This document shows positions 37,250-47,930 of a DNA stretch of 64,000 bases, piece by piece. The DNA is from Artocarpus heterophyllus. Lineage: Eukaryota; Streptophyta; Magnoliopsida; Rosales; Moraceae. Position numbers and translations under genes: made by a program. The number at the start of each line of letters is the position of its first letter. Within the stretch, counting starts at the first letter, position 1. The notes below the pieces were generated by a model. The model was not told where the DNA came from. It searched no databases and saw only the letters and a program-made list of their open reading frames with translations. The stretch spans positions 62,001 through 126,000 of the forward strand of contig JAJQZP010000429.1 in the NCBI GenBank assembly GCA_025403435.1. The letters run 5' to 3'.

Positions 37250-39224
37250 TGTTAGACATGTATGCTCTAAGGAGTAAAAATGTAATACGTTTTTGGAGAC
37301 ATTTTTATCAATAAAGAATTTATTCATTTATATATACCAAATATTGTCCTCTTTACGTTCATATTTGTTGAATGTATGATAAGCAAACAGTAGTCTGAGA
37401 CTATCAGTCTAAACCTTAAGAGTTGGGCATATGATTGGATGATTATGCGGTAGACACGACTCTTAAGGTGATGGTCTAAAATATATGATCCGCAATCGAG
37501 GGAATAAAGTTGGGCGCTTTATTCATGTAAAGATTGTTATGTTGTCTATATCCCTTTTGGGAGATGGTTTGTCTTGGCCATCGGAGTTGGACTCCGTGAA
37601 TAGAAACATTGGCGCGTTGTCATAGGTGACGATGTGTTGGATCGGGACATAAAGTGAATTGATTTGGATTAATAATTCTGTCTTGGCAAATCGATTCACT
37701 TTAGACAATCATTTGTATTGTATCTTAATCCTGAGATGAATAATGGGCCCGTTGTCTCGATTTGTGTCTTTTGATGTACCAATGGGTGACTCCCACATCT
37801 CTATAGTGGCATGCATGCCGGTACGTTGGAGGCATGACTCTTGGTAGCGTAGACTTGTTATTCATAGATATGGAATCCATAGCTCCTCTTTAGGAGTAAT
37901 GATATCCTCTTATATGCGTTGTCCTGTAATTGGAAAACTGGAGCGCTCAACCATTTGGATACATAGGTGTAACCGAATGGTATACTATCTTTGGATGGTA
38001 AGTTTTCTAATGGTGAGACAATGGAACGTAAGATAAAAAATAATCGGGAAGGTAAGACAGAACTTGTCCTTAAGCCGATTATGGATGATCATATGGGGAT
38101 GCGATACAATATGATATGTCATGGAGACTTAGCTACACGAGCTTCGTAATTCTATAAAGTTCGAGAGTGTAGCTCCAAGCTTTTAGTGGAGTAGCGTTGG
38201 AGTTGATAATTGTGAAATGTATATCTGGGATATTGGGTTTCATATTTATCATGAGCTTGAACTTTATAGGTCCATTTTGGTCCCCTTTCCTAGCTCACAA
38301 AATCCTGTAACGACACGGCGTGCTTTTCCAATAATTGGTGACTTATGTCGGATTTATCAGATTGGTTTAAAATTTATAAGAATCAAATAATTCATGTCTG
38401 TTTATCGGTTGAATTAATTATGTAAGAAATTAGTTCAAGATGAACTTGTTGAATTATGGCGTTCGGATAATTCTTGTCTGTTTATCGGTTGTTTTAATTT
38501 TGGACAATTAGAACAAGATAAACTTGTAGAATTATTGTGAATTGATTTATTTTCTTAGAGATTATCTTGATAAAGTTTGTTTTGATCATATATCTTTTCT
38601 ATTGGGCTATTTGAATCAAAACTGAGACTTTATCCTTTAGAATCTCGGGTGGAAAATAAAAGATTCGCGGAGATTTTTTCTCGGCAGTTCGGCATGTCGG
38701 ATGACGTGTTCGGCCTGCCGAACTGGCCAGTTCGGCCTGCCTATCTCACAGTTCGGCATGCCGACCGCGACAGTTAAGATTAAGCGTTTTTCACGCGTAT
38801 CTTATCAGATATTGATCCGAACTTGATTCTGTTTCGATTTTTGAGACCTAATCTGATATGGACTGACCCCAAGGACCAATAGGTATAAAAAGGGAGTGAG
38901 TCTAATGATTTACTCAGATCAATTTGAGAGATTAAGAGTGATACTCTTCTAGTGAGCATCTGAAAACTCCCTGAGAGCTTTTGTTCACAAATCACGAACA
39001 CTAGCTTTGGGTTCTCTCTATTGGTTGGAAGGAGAGTCACCGGTGGAAGAGCTGTACGTGTGAGCCCACACTCACTCCGGTTGTGGATAGAGAATAGCAA
39101 AGAAGACCAGTTGGTTGAGGCTCTTCTGGAACGTTACTTCTCTACACAGGTCGCGGAGGTTCTTCGGCATACTGAGGTTAGTAAGATCTGTTTAAAAATT
39201 CTGCTACGCACTTTGTTTCCAACA
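37250..39224 (+). repeat. Copia B 5' LTR
   Basis: 1,975 bp. The TATA box TATAAAAAG is at 38,884, and the U3 GGCATGCCG/GGCCTGCCG motifs are at 38,690-38,765. Against the 3' LTR it lacks about 59 bp after TAAGATCTGTTTA (39,183-39,195) and has an extra 22-bp motif unit near 38,715-38,740. Confidence 0.95.
38884..38892 (+). promoter_or_regulatory. Copia B LTR TATA box
   Basis: TATAAAAAG is preserved at the matching place in the B 3' LTR (46,472) and the C 5' LTR (57,267). The A and D copies have TATAAATA there. It is the likely core promoter of the element RNA. The start site itself is not visible. Confidence 0.6.
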
Positions 39225-39226
39225 AT

Positions 39227-39238
39227 TGGTATCAGAGC
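39227..39238 (+). other. Copia B primer binding site
   Basis: TGGTATCAGAGC lies two bases after the LTR and is perfectly complementary to the 3' end of initiator tRNA-Met. Confidence 0.9.
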
Positions 39239-40890
39239 CGAGGTTTTTACATAAATTTGCAAGTTTGTGATCATGTTATATGCATAAATTTTGTGATCTT
39301 AATCTCTCCAATGCTTGAATTAAATTTTATAGAGAGATGGCACTCTAGGTTTCTATATAATATATATGTTGTCATGGATTATATGGTGAATGTTTATTAA
39401 TTAATTATGGTTGATTAAATTGTTGTTTAATTATTTATTAATTAATTAATACCGGTTATGGTTCCTTAGAGGTTAGAATGTGTATCTAGGTTTTTCATGT
39501 AATTAGATGGCGGACTATCATCTCCGTCTATGAATTATTATTTAATTTTTAATTTGTAAGAATTTTGTAATTAAATAATTATTCGGAGAAGACGGACCGA
39601 GAAGTCGGAACTTAAAGATTGATGATGGCGCCTCCAGGTATTTCCTGAGTCTCTAATTTTATGTTTTTGAATTGTTGAAAATAAAATTGATGAATTGCAT
39701 TAAAATTGTATTTTATGGATTGAGGGTTTTCTGCTCGGTCGGCATGCCGGACCTCACAGTTCGGCAGGCCGAAGGTCACAAATCGGCAGGCCGGACGTAC
39801 GGTCCGGCAGGCCGACAGTGGGGCAGAAATTTTGGTGCTCTGCCGGCAGGCCGAACCTTCATGTTCGGCAGGCCGAACCTCCATGATCGGTAGGCCGATC
39901 ACCTAGATCGGCCTGCCGATCGAGAGCAGCCAGGTGTCCAGAAAAGGTGCAATTTTTGGTGCAGTTTTAATTTTATTTTTGGGACGATTCTGAGAAACAT
40001 TAAATTTGGATATGACCGGAAATATGAAGTGTTCGATTCATACGGGATTGAGGACTTGAAGATGGATATTACATGAAGAAGGATACAGCTTGAGGATTCA
40101 AGGATGAAGAATCGATAAATGTCTCGATTATTCTCTTGTAATCTTAGTTTTTTCTATTCTCTAGGGTGGAACCATAATATTACGGTTATTATTATTATTA
40201 TGCTTGTAGCTTTGCTTGATTGCTTTGCTTGTCTGCATTATAATATGATTTACCATGTATATTGATAACATGTCATATAGAATAGGGAGTGCCGCTCATA
40301 TTAAAATTGTTCATGCATAATTTTAAAATAAAACCTTGACTTCAAAAGATTGAGTGGGAGAAGGTTTTCGAAGAGAGAACCTAAGGCCTCCATCGTTGGT
40401 CCATAGGAAGAACATGATGGTCCCAACCCCTAGGAAGGGATTTCTATCATGTACCAGATTGGATCTCTGAAAGGATAAGGTATTTTAGTATGATTTATGG
40501 TTGCACACCCCTAGGTGGTGATTATAAATCATGGATAAAATATTAAAACGGTGGTTATACACTCACGTTAATTTTATTATTAACCTCCCCTAGGAGCTCT
40601 GTTAATAAAATTAATGGCCAAAGAAACGATTATTAGTATATGCTGGATCATACGGGTCCTGGATGGCATATATTAATCAGGAGGGGATCCGTGTTCCTGA
40701 TTGAATTTGGCATGACTCCCCTAGGAGCTTGTTGAATTCTGAGTTGGGAATTATCGTTGTAAGGTTGTGATATTTTCAAGGTTTTGACACATAAACACAT
40801 TTGTATGATTTTACATGATTGTGTTATCTTACTAAATTATTATATATGTTTGCTTATGTTTGGTATATGATTCTTTATTGTAGATTGAAA
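39239..40890 (+). other. Copia B untranslated leader with GGCAGGCCGA array
   Basis: Non-coding. About nine copies of the TTCGGCAGGCCGAA-like motif lie at 39,738-39,925, some on the opposite strand (GGCCTGCCG). The leader ends TTCTTTATTGTAG just before the gag start, like a splice acceptor. Confidence 0.8.
39738..39925. repeat. GC-rich near-palindrome array TTCGGCAGGCCGAA in the copia B leader
   Basis: Units are spaced roughly 20-25 bp apart: GGCATGCCGGA, TTCGGCAGGCCGAA, TCGGCAGGCCGGA, TCCGGCAGGCCGA, CCGGCAGGCCGAA, TTCGGCAGGCCGAA, TCGGTAGGCCGA, TCGGCCTGCCGA. The same array is found in the C leader. Confidence 0.9.
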
Positions 40891-43800
40891 ATGTCTAAAA
40901 ACGCTTTATCATCGATACTTGACAAAAACCAATTAACCGGTGAGAACTATAATGATTGGAAACGGAACCTGGACATCGTCCTTTCCTTTGAGAAACTGAA
41001 ATATGTTCTAACAACTCCTTGTCCTCCCGAGCCTACGGGAGACTCAAGTAATGAGCAATTCCAAGCGTACGAACGCTGGAAAGATGCTAATGATCAGGCC
41101 CGCTGCTATGTTATGGCAAGCATGAATAACGTGTTGCAGGCTCAACATCAGGATTATGAGACTGCGAAGCAGATCTTGGATAATCTTGAGGACATGTTTG
41201 GAGGCCAGGCCATAACAAAGCGGCAAGGGGTGCTTCGGAAACTCTTAAACTGTAGACAGAGACCGGAGACATCTGTAAAGGAGCACATGATGTTGGTCAT
41301 GGGTTACCTCGCTGAGGCTCAAACCAATGGAGCCGACATCGATGCTGAAACTCAGATGACTATGGTCTTTGAGACTTAGTCTAAGGAATTTATTCCGTTT
41401 AGAGCTACTTTTAATCTAAGCAATAGACGGGATATGACCTTGACAGAACTGATGAAACAGTTACAAGAGTTTGAACTGCTGATCAGGGAGTCTCCTGCTG
41501 GTGGAGAGGCCAATATGGTAGCTGTTTCTGGTTCCAATCCTAACTCTGGGAATGGAAAGAAGCAACGGGCCAAAAGTGGGAAGTCTTCTATTCCTATTGC
41601 TACCAAGAGCAAGAAGAAGAAGAAGAAGAACCCAAAGAAGCTTAAGTGCTTCTTTTGTGGTAAGGTCGGGCATATAAAGAAGCATTGCAAGGACTTCCTT
41701 TCCAAGGGAGGTAGGTGTGATCTTCTATATTTAGAAACTTGTTTGGTTGAGGAATCCAGTGACATTTGGGTCATAGATTCCGGTGCAACTAATCATGTTT
41801 GTGTTTCTCTGCAGGGATTCAAAGAAACGAGAAGTCTACTTCGTGAAGACTTAACGCTTCGGATGGGCGATGGATCCTTGGTCTCAGCGGAAGCAGTGGG
41901 AGATGTCCATCTTTATTTTGATAATTATAGGAGTTTAATTTTGCAAGATTGTTTTTATGTTCCTAAATTTAAAAGGAATTTAATTTCTGTATCTTCTTTA
42001 TTTAAAGACTCCTACGTGGTATCTTTTAATGAAAAAGTGGTGATTCGTAAAAACAAATCTTTTATCTGTTCTGGATGGATGCAAAATAATCTATATTTTA
42101 TCAAACCTAAGATGGACCTATTGCTTAATGCTGAGATAAATGATAATGACTCAAAAAGACTTAAAACTTCTCACTCTAATAAGACTTATCTTTGGCATTT
42201 GCGCCTTGGCCATATTAACCTAAATAGGATTCAAAGGTTGGTAAGGGATGGACCTTTAAGTCACTTAAAGGTGGAATCTATACCTCAATGTGAGTCTTGT
42301 TTGGAGGGTAAAATGACCAAAAGACCATACGGGTCTAAGGGCAATAGGGCCGAAGGGGTTCTAGAACTTGTGCATAGTGATGTTTGCGGACCGATGAACA
42401 TCCGGGCACGAGGAGGGTATGAGTACTTCGTTACTTTTATTGACGATTACTCAAGATATGGGTATGTGTACCTAATGCACCACAAAAGCGAAACTTATGA
42501 TAAGTTCATGGAGTTTCGGGCTGAAGTGGAAAAGCAATTGGGTAGACCCATAAAGGCACTTCGATCTGATCGAGGTGGGGAATACCTTTCTGATGAGTTC
42601 TTGGGACACTTGTTAGAGAATGGGATTTTATCCCATTTGACTGCGCCGGGCACTCCGCAGCAGAATGGCGTAGCAGAGAGAAGGAATAGGACTTTGCTGG
42701 ACATGATTCGGTCCGTGATGAGTTATTCATCATTGCCTTTATCCTTTTGGGGATATGCACTACAAACCGCATGTTATCTTTTGAACAATGTGCCTTCAAA
42801 ATCGGTCCCTAAAACTCCTCACGAGTTGTGGACAAGACGGAAGACATCCTTAAACCATATTCGCATATGGGGATGTCCAGCTCATGTCCTGTTTAAGGAT
42901 CCGAATAAGTTGGAAGCACGTTCAGAAGTTTGCGTGTTTGTAGGATATCCAAAAGGGACTAAAGGGGGTTATTTTTATAACCCAAAGGAAAATAAAGTCG
43001 TGGTTTCAACTAATGCAACTTTCCTTGAGGAGAGTTACATGAACGACTTTAAACCTCAAAGCAAAGTGGTGCTTGAGGAGTTGAGGGGTAATCTGTTTAC
43101 TCCGGAGGTTCCGAACGAAACCATTCCGATCGGTGTAGAAAAACCAAACAAACCTGAACAACAACCTCAGGGGCTTCGGCGTAGTGGGAGGATCGGGCGT
43201 CAACCTGAGAGGTATATGTTCAATGGGGAGGTCTTTTTGGCTGAACCGGATGAACATGACAGGGATCCTTATACTTACGCAGAAGCTATGGAGGATGTTG
43301 ATTCAAGACTCTGGACAGAGGCCATGAACATTGAGATGAAGTCTATGGAGACTAATCGGGTCTGGGACCTTGTGGATCTTCCCGAAGGGGTAAAACCCAT
43401 AGGGAGTAAGTGGATCTACAAGAGGAAAAGAGGAGTGGATGGAAAGGTCGAAACCTTTAAAGGCTAGACTGGTAGCTAAGGGTTATACGCAAAAGGAAGG
43501 AATCGATTATGAGGAAACCTTTTCGCCTGTAGCCATGCTTAAGTCCATCCAGATTCTCTTGTCCATAGCTGCCGCTCTCGACTACGAGATTTGGCAGATG
43601 GATGTCAAGACGGCTTTTCTGAATGGCTATCTTGATGAGTCCATTTATATGGAACAACCAGACGGGTTCAAGGTCACGGGTCAAGAGGGTAAGGTTTGTA
43701 AGTTGCTAAAGTCTATTTATGGACTTAAGCAGGCTTCTCGTTCTTGGAACATAAGATTTGATCAAGTGATCAAGACTTATGGGTTCTCACAAAATGTGGA

Positions 43801-44845
43801 TGAACCATGTGTTTACAAACACATTAAGAATGGGAAGGTGGTTTTTCTACTACTCTATGTACATGACATTCTGCTAATTGGCAATGACGTTGGGGCGTTG
43901 TCATCGGTCAAATTATGGTTGACCAAGCAGTTTGACATGAAGGACTTGGGTGAGGCTAATTTTGTTCTCGGTATCCAGATCTTTCGGGATAGGAAGAACA
44001 AAATGATAGCTTTGTCACAGGCCGGCTACATAGATAAAATTCTCAGGAGGTTTGCAATGCAGGATTCCAAGAAAGGTGGGCAACCATCTAGGTCTGGAAT
44101 TACTCTTTCTAAGAAAGACTCTCCAAAGTCTTATGAAGAAAGAGAATACATGAAGAAGGTACCTTATGCTTCGGCAGTGGGTAGTCTCATGTATGCCATG
44201 CTTTGCACTCGACCGGATATTAGTTATGCGGTCGGGATTGTGAGTCGATTTCAGGCGGATCCAGGACCGAACCATTGGGTTGCGGTAAAGCATATTTTCA
44301 AGTACCTGAGAAGGACTCGAGGGTATATGCTTGTGTATTCGGGTGAGGATTTAACTCCTCTAGGATACACTGATTCAGATTTTCAATCCTGCCTGGATTC
44401 TAGGAAATCGACATCGGGGTTTGTGTTTACTCTGGGTGGCGGTGCCATCAGTTGGAGAAGTGCGAAGCAAGATTGCACATCAGATTCAACGATGGAGGCC
44501 GAGTATGTGGCGGCTAGTGATGCTTCGAAAGAAGCAGTGTGGCTCCGCAAGTTCCTTGGGGATCTTGAGGTAGTTCCTGGTGTGGATAAAGCGGTATCAC
44601 TGTACTGTGATAACAGTGCGGCGGTAGCTAATGCTAAGGAACCAAGATTTCACAAGAAGAGTAAGCATATTGATCGGAAGTATCATGTGATAAAGGACTT
44701 CGTTGAGAGCGGGCATGTCACGATGTGCAAGATCGCGTCAGAGGACAATTTAGCTGATCCATTTACGAAGACACTTTCTGGGAGAGTCTTCGAAAGGCAT
44801 GTGGAAGCTATGGGGATGCGAAATTTGCAGTATTTACTCACTTAG
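40891..44845 (+). pseudogene. gag-pol: Copia B gag-pol polyprotein, nearly intact
   Basis: The start is ATG 40,891 (MSKNALSSILDKNQL), chosen because copies A, C and D begin at the same codon. Gag occupies residues 1-250, with a zinc knuckle CX2CX4HX4C at residues 253-266. Protease DSGATNH has its aspartate at residue 296. The integrase zinc region runs from H436 to C470, and integrase catalytic residues are D497, D560 and E596 (D-X35-E). RT has QMDVKTAFL (aspartate codon 43,601) and the catalytic box YVHD (43,856-43,867) instead of YVDD. RNase H follows to the end (AEYVAASD near 44,499). Defects are a TAG at 41,377-41,379 (CTG in C) and one extra A in a run near 43,459 that shifts the frame before RT. 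The usual single-polyprotein layout of about 1,317 codons is kept. Confidence 0.93.
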
Positions 44846-44859
44846 TGCAAGTGGGAGAT
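44846..44859 (+). other. Copia B polypurine tract
   Basis: TGCAAGTGGGAGAT directly precedes the 3' LTR, the standard plus-strand primer site of copia elements. Confidence 0.8.
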
Positions 44860-46871
44860 TGTTAGACATGTATGCTCTAAGGAGTAAAAATGTAATACGT
44901 TTTTGGAGACATTTTTATCAATAAAGAATTTATTCATTTATATATACCAAATATTGTCCTCTTTACGTTCATATTTGTTGAATGTATGATAAGCAAACAG
45001 TAGTCTGAGACTATCAGTCTAAACCTTAAGAGTTGGGCATATGATTGGATGATTATGCGGTAGACACGACTCTTAAGGTGATGGTCTAAAATATATGATC
45101 CGCAATCGAGGGAATAAAGTTGGGCGCTTTATTCATGTAAAGATTGTTATGTTGTCTATATCCCTTTTGGGAGATGGTTTGTCTTGGCCATCGGAGTTGG
45201 ACTCCGTGAATAGAAACATTGGCGCGTTGTCATAGGTGACGATGTGTTGGATCGGGACATAAAGTGAATTGATTTGGATTAATAATTCTGTCTTGGCAAA
45301 TCGATTCACTTTAGACAATCATTTGTATTGTATCTTAATCCTGAGATGAATAATGGGCCCGTTGTCTCGATTTGTGTCTTTTGATGTACCAATGGGTGAC
45401 TCCCACATCTCTATAGTGGCATGCATGCCGGTACGTTGGAGGCATGACTCTTGGTAGCGTAGACTTGTTATTCATAGATATGGAATCCATAGCTCCTCTT
45501 TAGGAGTAATGATATCCTCTTATATGCGTTGTCCTGTAATTGGAAAACTGGAGCGCTCAACCATTTGGATACATAGGTGTAACCGAATGGTATACTATCT
45601 TTGGATGGTAAGTTTTCTAATGGTGAGACAATGGAACGTAAGATAAAAAATAATCGGGAAGGTAAGACAGAACTTGTCCTTAAGCCGATTATGGATGATC
45701 ATATGGGGATGCGATACAATATGATATGTCATGGAGACTTAGCTACACGAGCTTCGTAATTCTATAAAGTTCGAGAGTGCAGCTCCAAGCTTTTAGTGGA
45801 GTAGCGTTGGAGTTGATAATTGTGAAATGTATATCTGGGATATTGGGTTTCATATTTATCATGAGCTTGAACTTTATAGGTCCATTTTGGTCCCCTTTCC
45901 TAGCTCACAAAATCCTGTAACGACACGGCGTACTTTTCCAATAATTGGTGACTTATGTCGGATTTATCAGATTGGTTTAAAATTTATAAGAATCAAATAA
46001 TTCATGTCTGTTTATCGGTTGAATTAATTATGTAAGAAATTAGTTCAAGATGAACTTGTTGAATTATGGCGTTCGGATAATTCTTGTCTGTTTATCGGTT
46101 GTTTTAATTTTGGACAATTAGAACAAGATAAACTTGTAGAATTATTGTGAATTGATTTATTTTCTTAGAGATTATCTTGATAAAGTTTGTTTTGATCAGA
46201 TATCTTTTCTATTGGGCTATTTGAATCAAAACTGAGACTTTATCCTTTAGAATCTCGGGTGGAAAATAAAAGATTCGCGAAGATTTTTTCTCCGCAGTTC
46301 GGCATGCCGGATGACGTGTTCGGCCTGCCTATCTCACAGTTCGGCATGCCGACCGCGACAGTTAAGATTACGCATTTTTCACGCGTATCTTATCAGATAT
46401 TGATCCGAACTTGATTCTGTTTCGATTTTTGAGACCTAATCTGATATGGACTGACCCCAAGGACCAATAGGTATAAAAAGGGAGTGAGTCTAATGATTTA
46501 CTCAGATCAATTTGAGAGATTAAGAGTGATACTCTTCTAGTGAGCATCTGAAAACTCCCTGAGAGCTTTTGTTCACAAATCACGAACACTAGCTTTGGGT
46601 TCTCTCTATTGGTTGGAAGGAGAGTCACCGGTGGAAGAGCTGTACGTGTGAGCCCACACTCACTCCGGTTGTGGATAGAGAATAGCAAAGAAGACCAGTT
46701 GGTTGAGGCTCTTCTGGAACGTTACTTCTCTACACAGGTCGCGGAGGTTCTTCGGCATACTGAGGTTAGTAAGATCTGTTTAATTTATACATATAACATG
46801 TCAAACTTGTGTTTTGGAAAATACTCTGATGAAAAATTTAAAAAATTCCGCTGCGCACTTTGTTTCCAACA
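44860..46871 (+). repeat. Copia B 3' LTR
   Basis: 2,012 bp, TGTTAGACATG to TTTCCAACA, near-identical to the 5' LTR. It has the short U3 motif block (46,295-46,350) like copy C. It also retains the segment 'atttatacatataacatgtc...' (46,783-46,845) that the 5' LTR has lost. Confidence 0.95.
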
Positions 46872-46919
46872 TACTGTACTATAAGCAACCGCGTTTAAAG
46901 AAACATTTTGGGCGATACA
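46872..46919 (+). repeat. Athila-type 3' LTR, terminal part
   Basis: After the second TACTG copy, TACTATAAGCAACCGCGTTTAA continues the LTR and matches 5' LTR bases from 27,241 (TTGTACCGCAAGCGGCAACG). It ends GGGCGATACA. Confidence 0.85.
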
Positions 46920-47930
46920 ATCACCAACAGCCAGGAAATATAGTATTAACCAAGTAATACTATATAATGGTGTAAATATAAAAATTCACCGGTGATCTCC
47001 CCAAACCGCTGGTGGCCAAGAAATACAATATTAAACTAATAATACTATATTATAGTGGAAATATAAAAATTCACCAACGAATTCACCAGACCTTCAGGAA
47101 ATACATATTAACCCAGTAATATTGTATGACCATGGAAATACAAAAATTCATTGTGGACCTTGTCAAAACACCTACAACCAAGAAATACAGTATTAACTCT
47201 GTAATAGTAAACCTTGTAAATGCAAAAAATCCACTAGCGACCTCGCTGGATCGCCCGGAAATATAGTATTAACTAGACAATATTATATTACCATGTAAAT
47301 CTAAAAATTCACCAACAATCTTGTCGGACCACCTTGAAATACAGTATTAACTTAGTAATACTGTATTACCATATAAATACAAAAATTCACCACGCCAGAC
47401 TGCCGGTGCCTAAGAAATACAATATTAACCTGGTAATACTATATTACCGTATAAATACAAAAATTCACCAGTGACCTCATGGGACTACCGACAACCAAGA
47501 AATATAGTATTAACGTGATAACACTAAACCGTTTAAACATAAAAATTCACTAACAACCTTGCCGAATCGCTAGAAAATATAGTATTAACCCCATAATACT
47601 GTGTTACCATATAAATTCAAAAATTCACTACTGACTTTATCGGTCCGTTGAAAAATACAGTATTAACCTGAAAATACTATATTAGTGTGTAAATACAAAA
47701 ATTCACCGGCGATCTCGCCATACCACTAGCACCGAGAAATACTATATTAACCTTAATAATTCACTAACGACCTTGCACGACTACCGATGGCCAGAAAATA
47801 CAATATTAACTCAAAAATATTACATTACCGTGTAAATATAACGAGTTATTGGTGACTTTATCATACCATTAACGGCTAAAAAATACAATATTAATCTAGT
47901 AATACAGTATTTTCTTACAAAAACTCACAT
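46920..47930. repeat. Tandem array of 76-86 bp dyad monomers, right part
   Basis: About thirteen diverged monomers. GAAATA-like phase points lie at 46,935, 47,020, 47,098, 47,182, 47,258, 47,336, 47,414, 47,499, 47,573, 47,650, 47,736 and 47,794, with a last partial copy near 47,878. One monomer holds a perfect 12-bp inverted repeat, AATACAGTATTA (47,338-47,349) and TAATACTGTATT (47,356-47,367). A second dyad, GGCGA-TC-TCGCC, is at 47,708-47,719. It has no coding capacity and ends in an AT-rich stretch. Confidence 0.9.

Larger units (their letters stand above)
37250..46871 (+). mobile_element. Copia B: young Ty1/copia (Angela/BARE-like) element
   Basis: This 9.6-kb element is bounded by TGTTAGACATG and TTTCCAACA and flanked by the perfect duplication TACTG (37,245-37,249 and 46,872-46,876). 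The LTRs are nearly identical except for two indels and about eight substitutions seen by eye. The gag-pol has one stop, one frameshift and YVHD in place of YVDD. It lies inside the Athila 3' LTR. Confidence 0.95.
25234..46919 (+). mobile_element. Athila-type Ty3/gypsy retrotransposon, decayed, split by copia B
   Basis: About 12 kb of element sequence when copia B (37,250-46,871 plus one TACTG copy) is excluded. It has two LTRs of about 2.05-2.12 kb, a tRNA-Asp type primer site, gag, protease, RT, RNase H, integrase, and a long non-coding 3' region with a GGGGGGAGAGG tract. The pol order RT-RNase H-integrase and the Athila wording (DHFPPP...ILERV, FYCILDGYTGYCQI, WVEAIACHFND) fix the lineage. 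The flanks ATCGT (25,229-25,233) and ATCAC (46,920-46,924) could be a target duplication with two changes. Both flanks belong to the same tandem array, which supports the ends. Confidence 0.85.

Noticed and set aside
37523..37708. Minus-strand 61-codon frame present identically at 37,523, 45,133, 55,930 and 63,574
   Set aside because: It lies wholly inside the copia LTR, antisense to the element. The four copies are just the four young LTRs, and older LTRs have it broken.
39021..39254. Small frame in the copia LTR R/U5 region (starts MVGRRVTGG) repeated in B and C, with a similar peptide in A at 2124-1891
   Set aside because: An indel (CACCTGG in A, CACCGG in B) puts the shared part in different frames upstream and downstream, and D lacks it. 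The openness in B and C reflects recent common descent, not selection.
39612..39902. Minus-strand frame with repeated arginine/proline-rich segments over the copia leader (also 58,054-58,344)
   Set aside because: It is translated from the GGCAGGCCGA array. The repeat gives an open frame by composition, and the A and D copies do not keep it.
25060..47930. Possible CRISPR-like array because of the regular spacing of 76-86 bp
   Set aside because: The whole unit repeats, there are no unique spacers, and the context is a plant genome with transposons. It is a tandem repeat.
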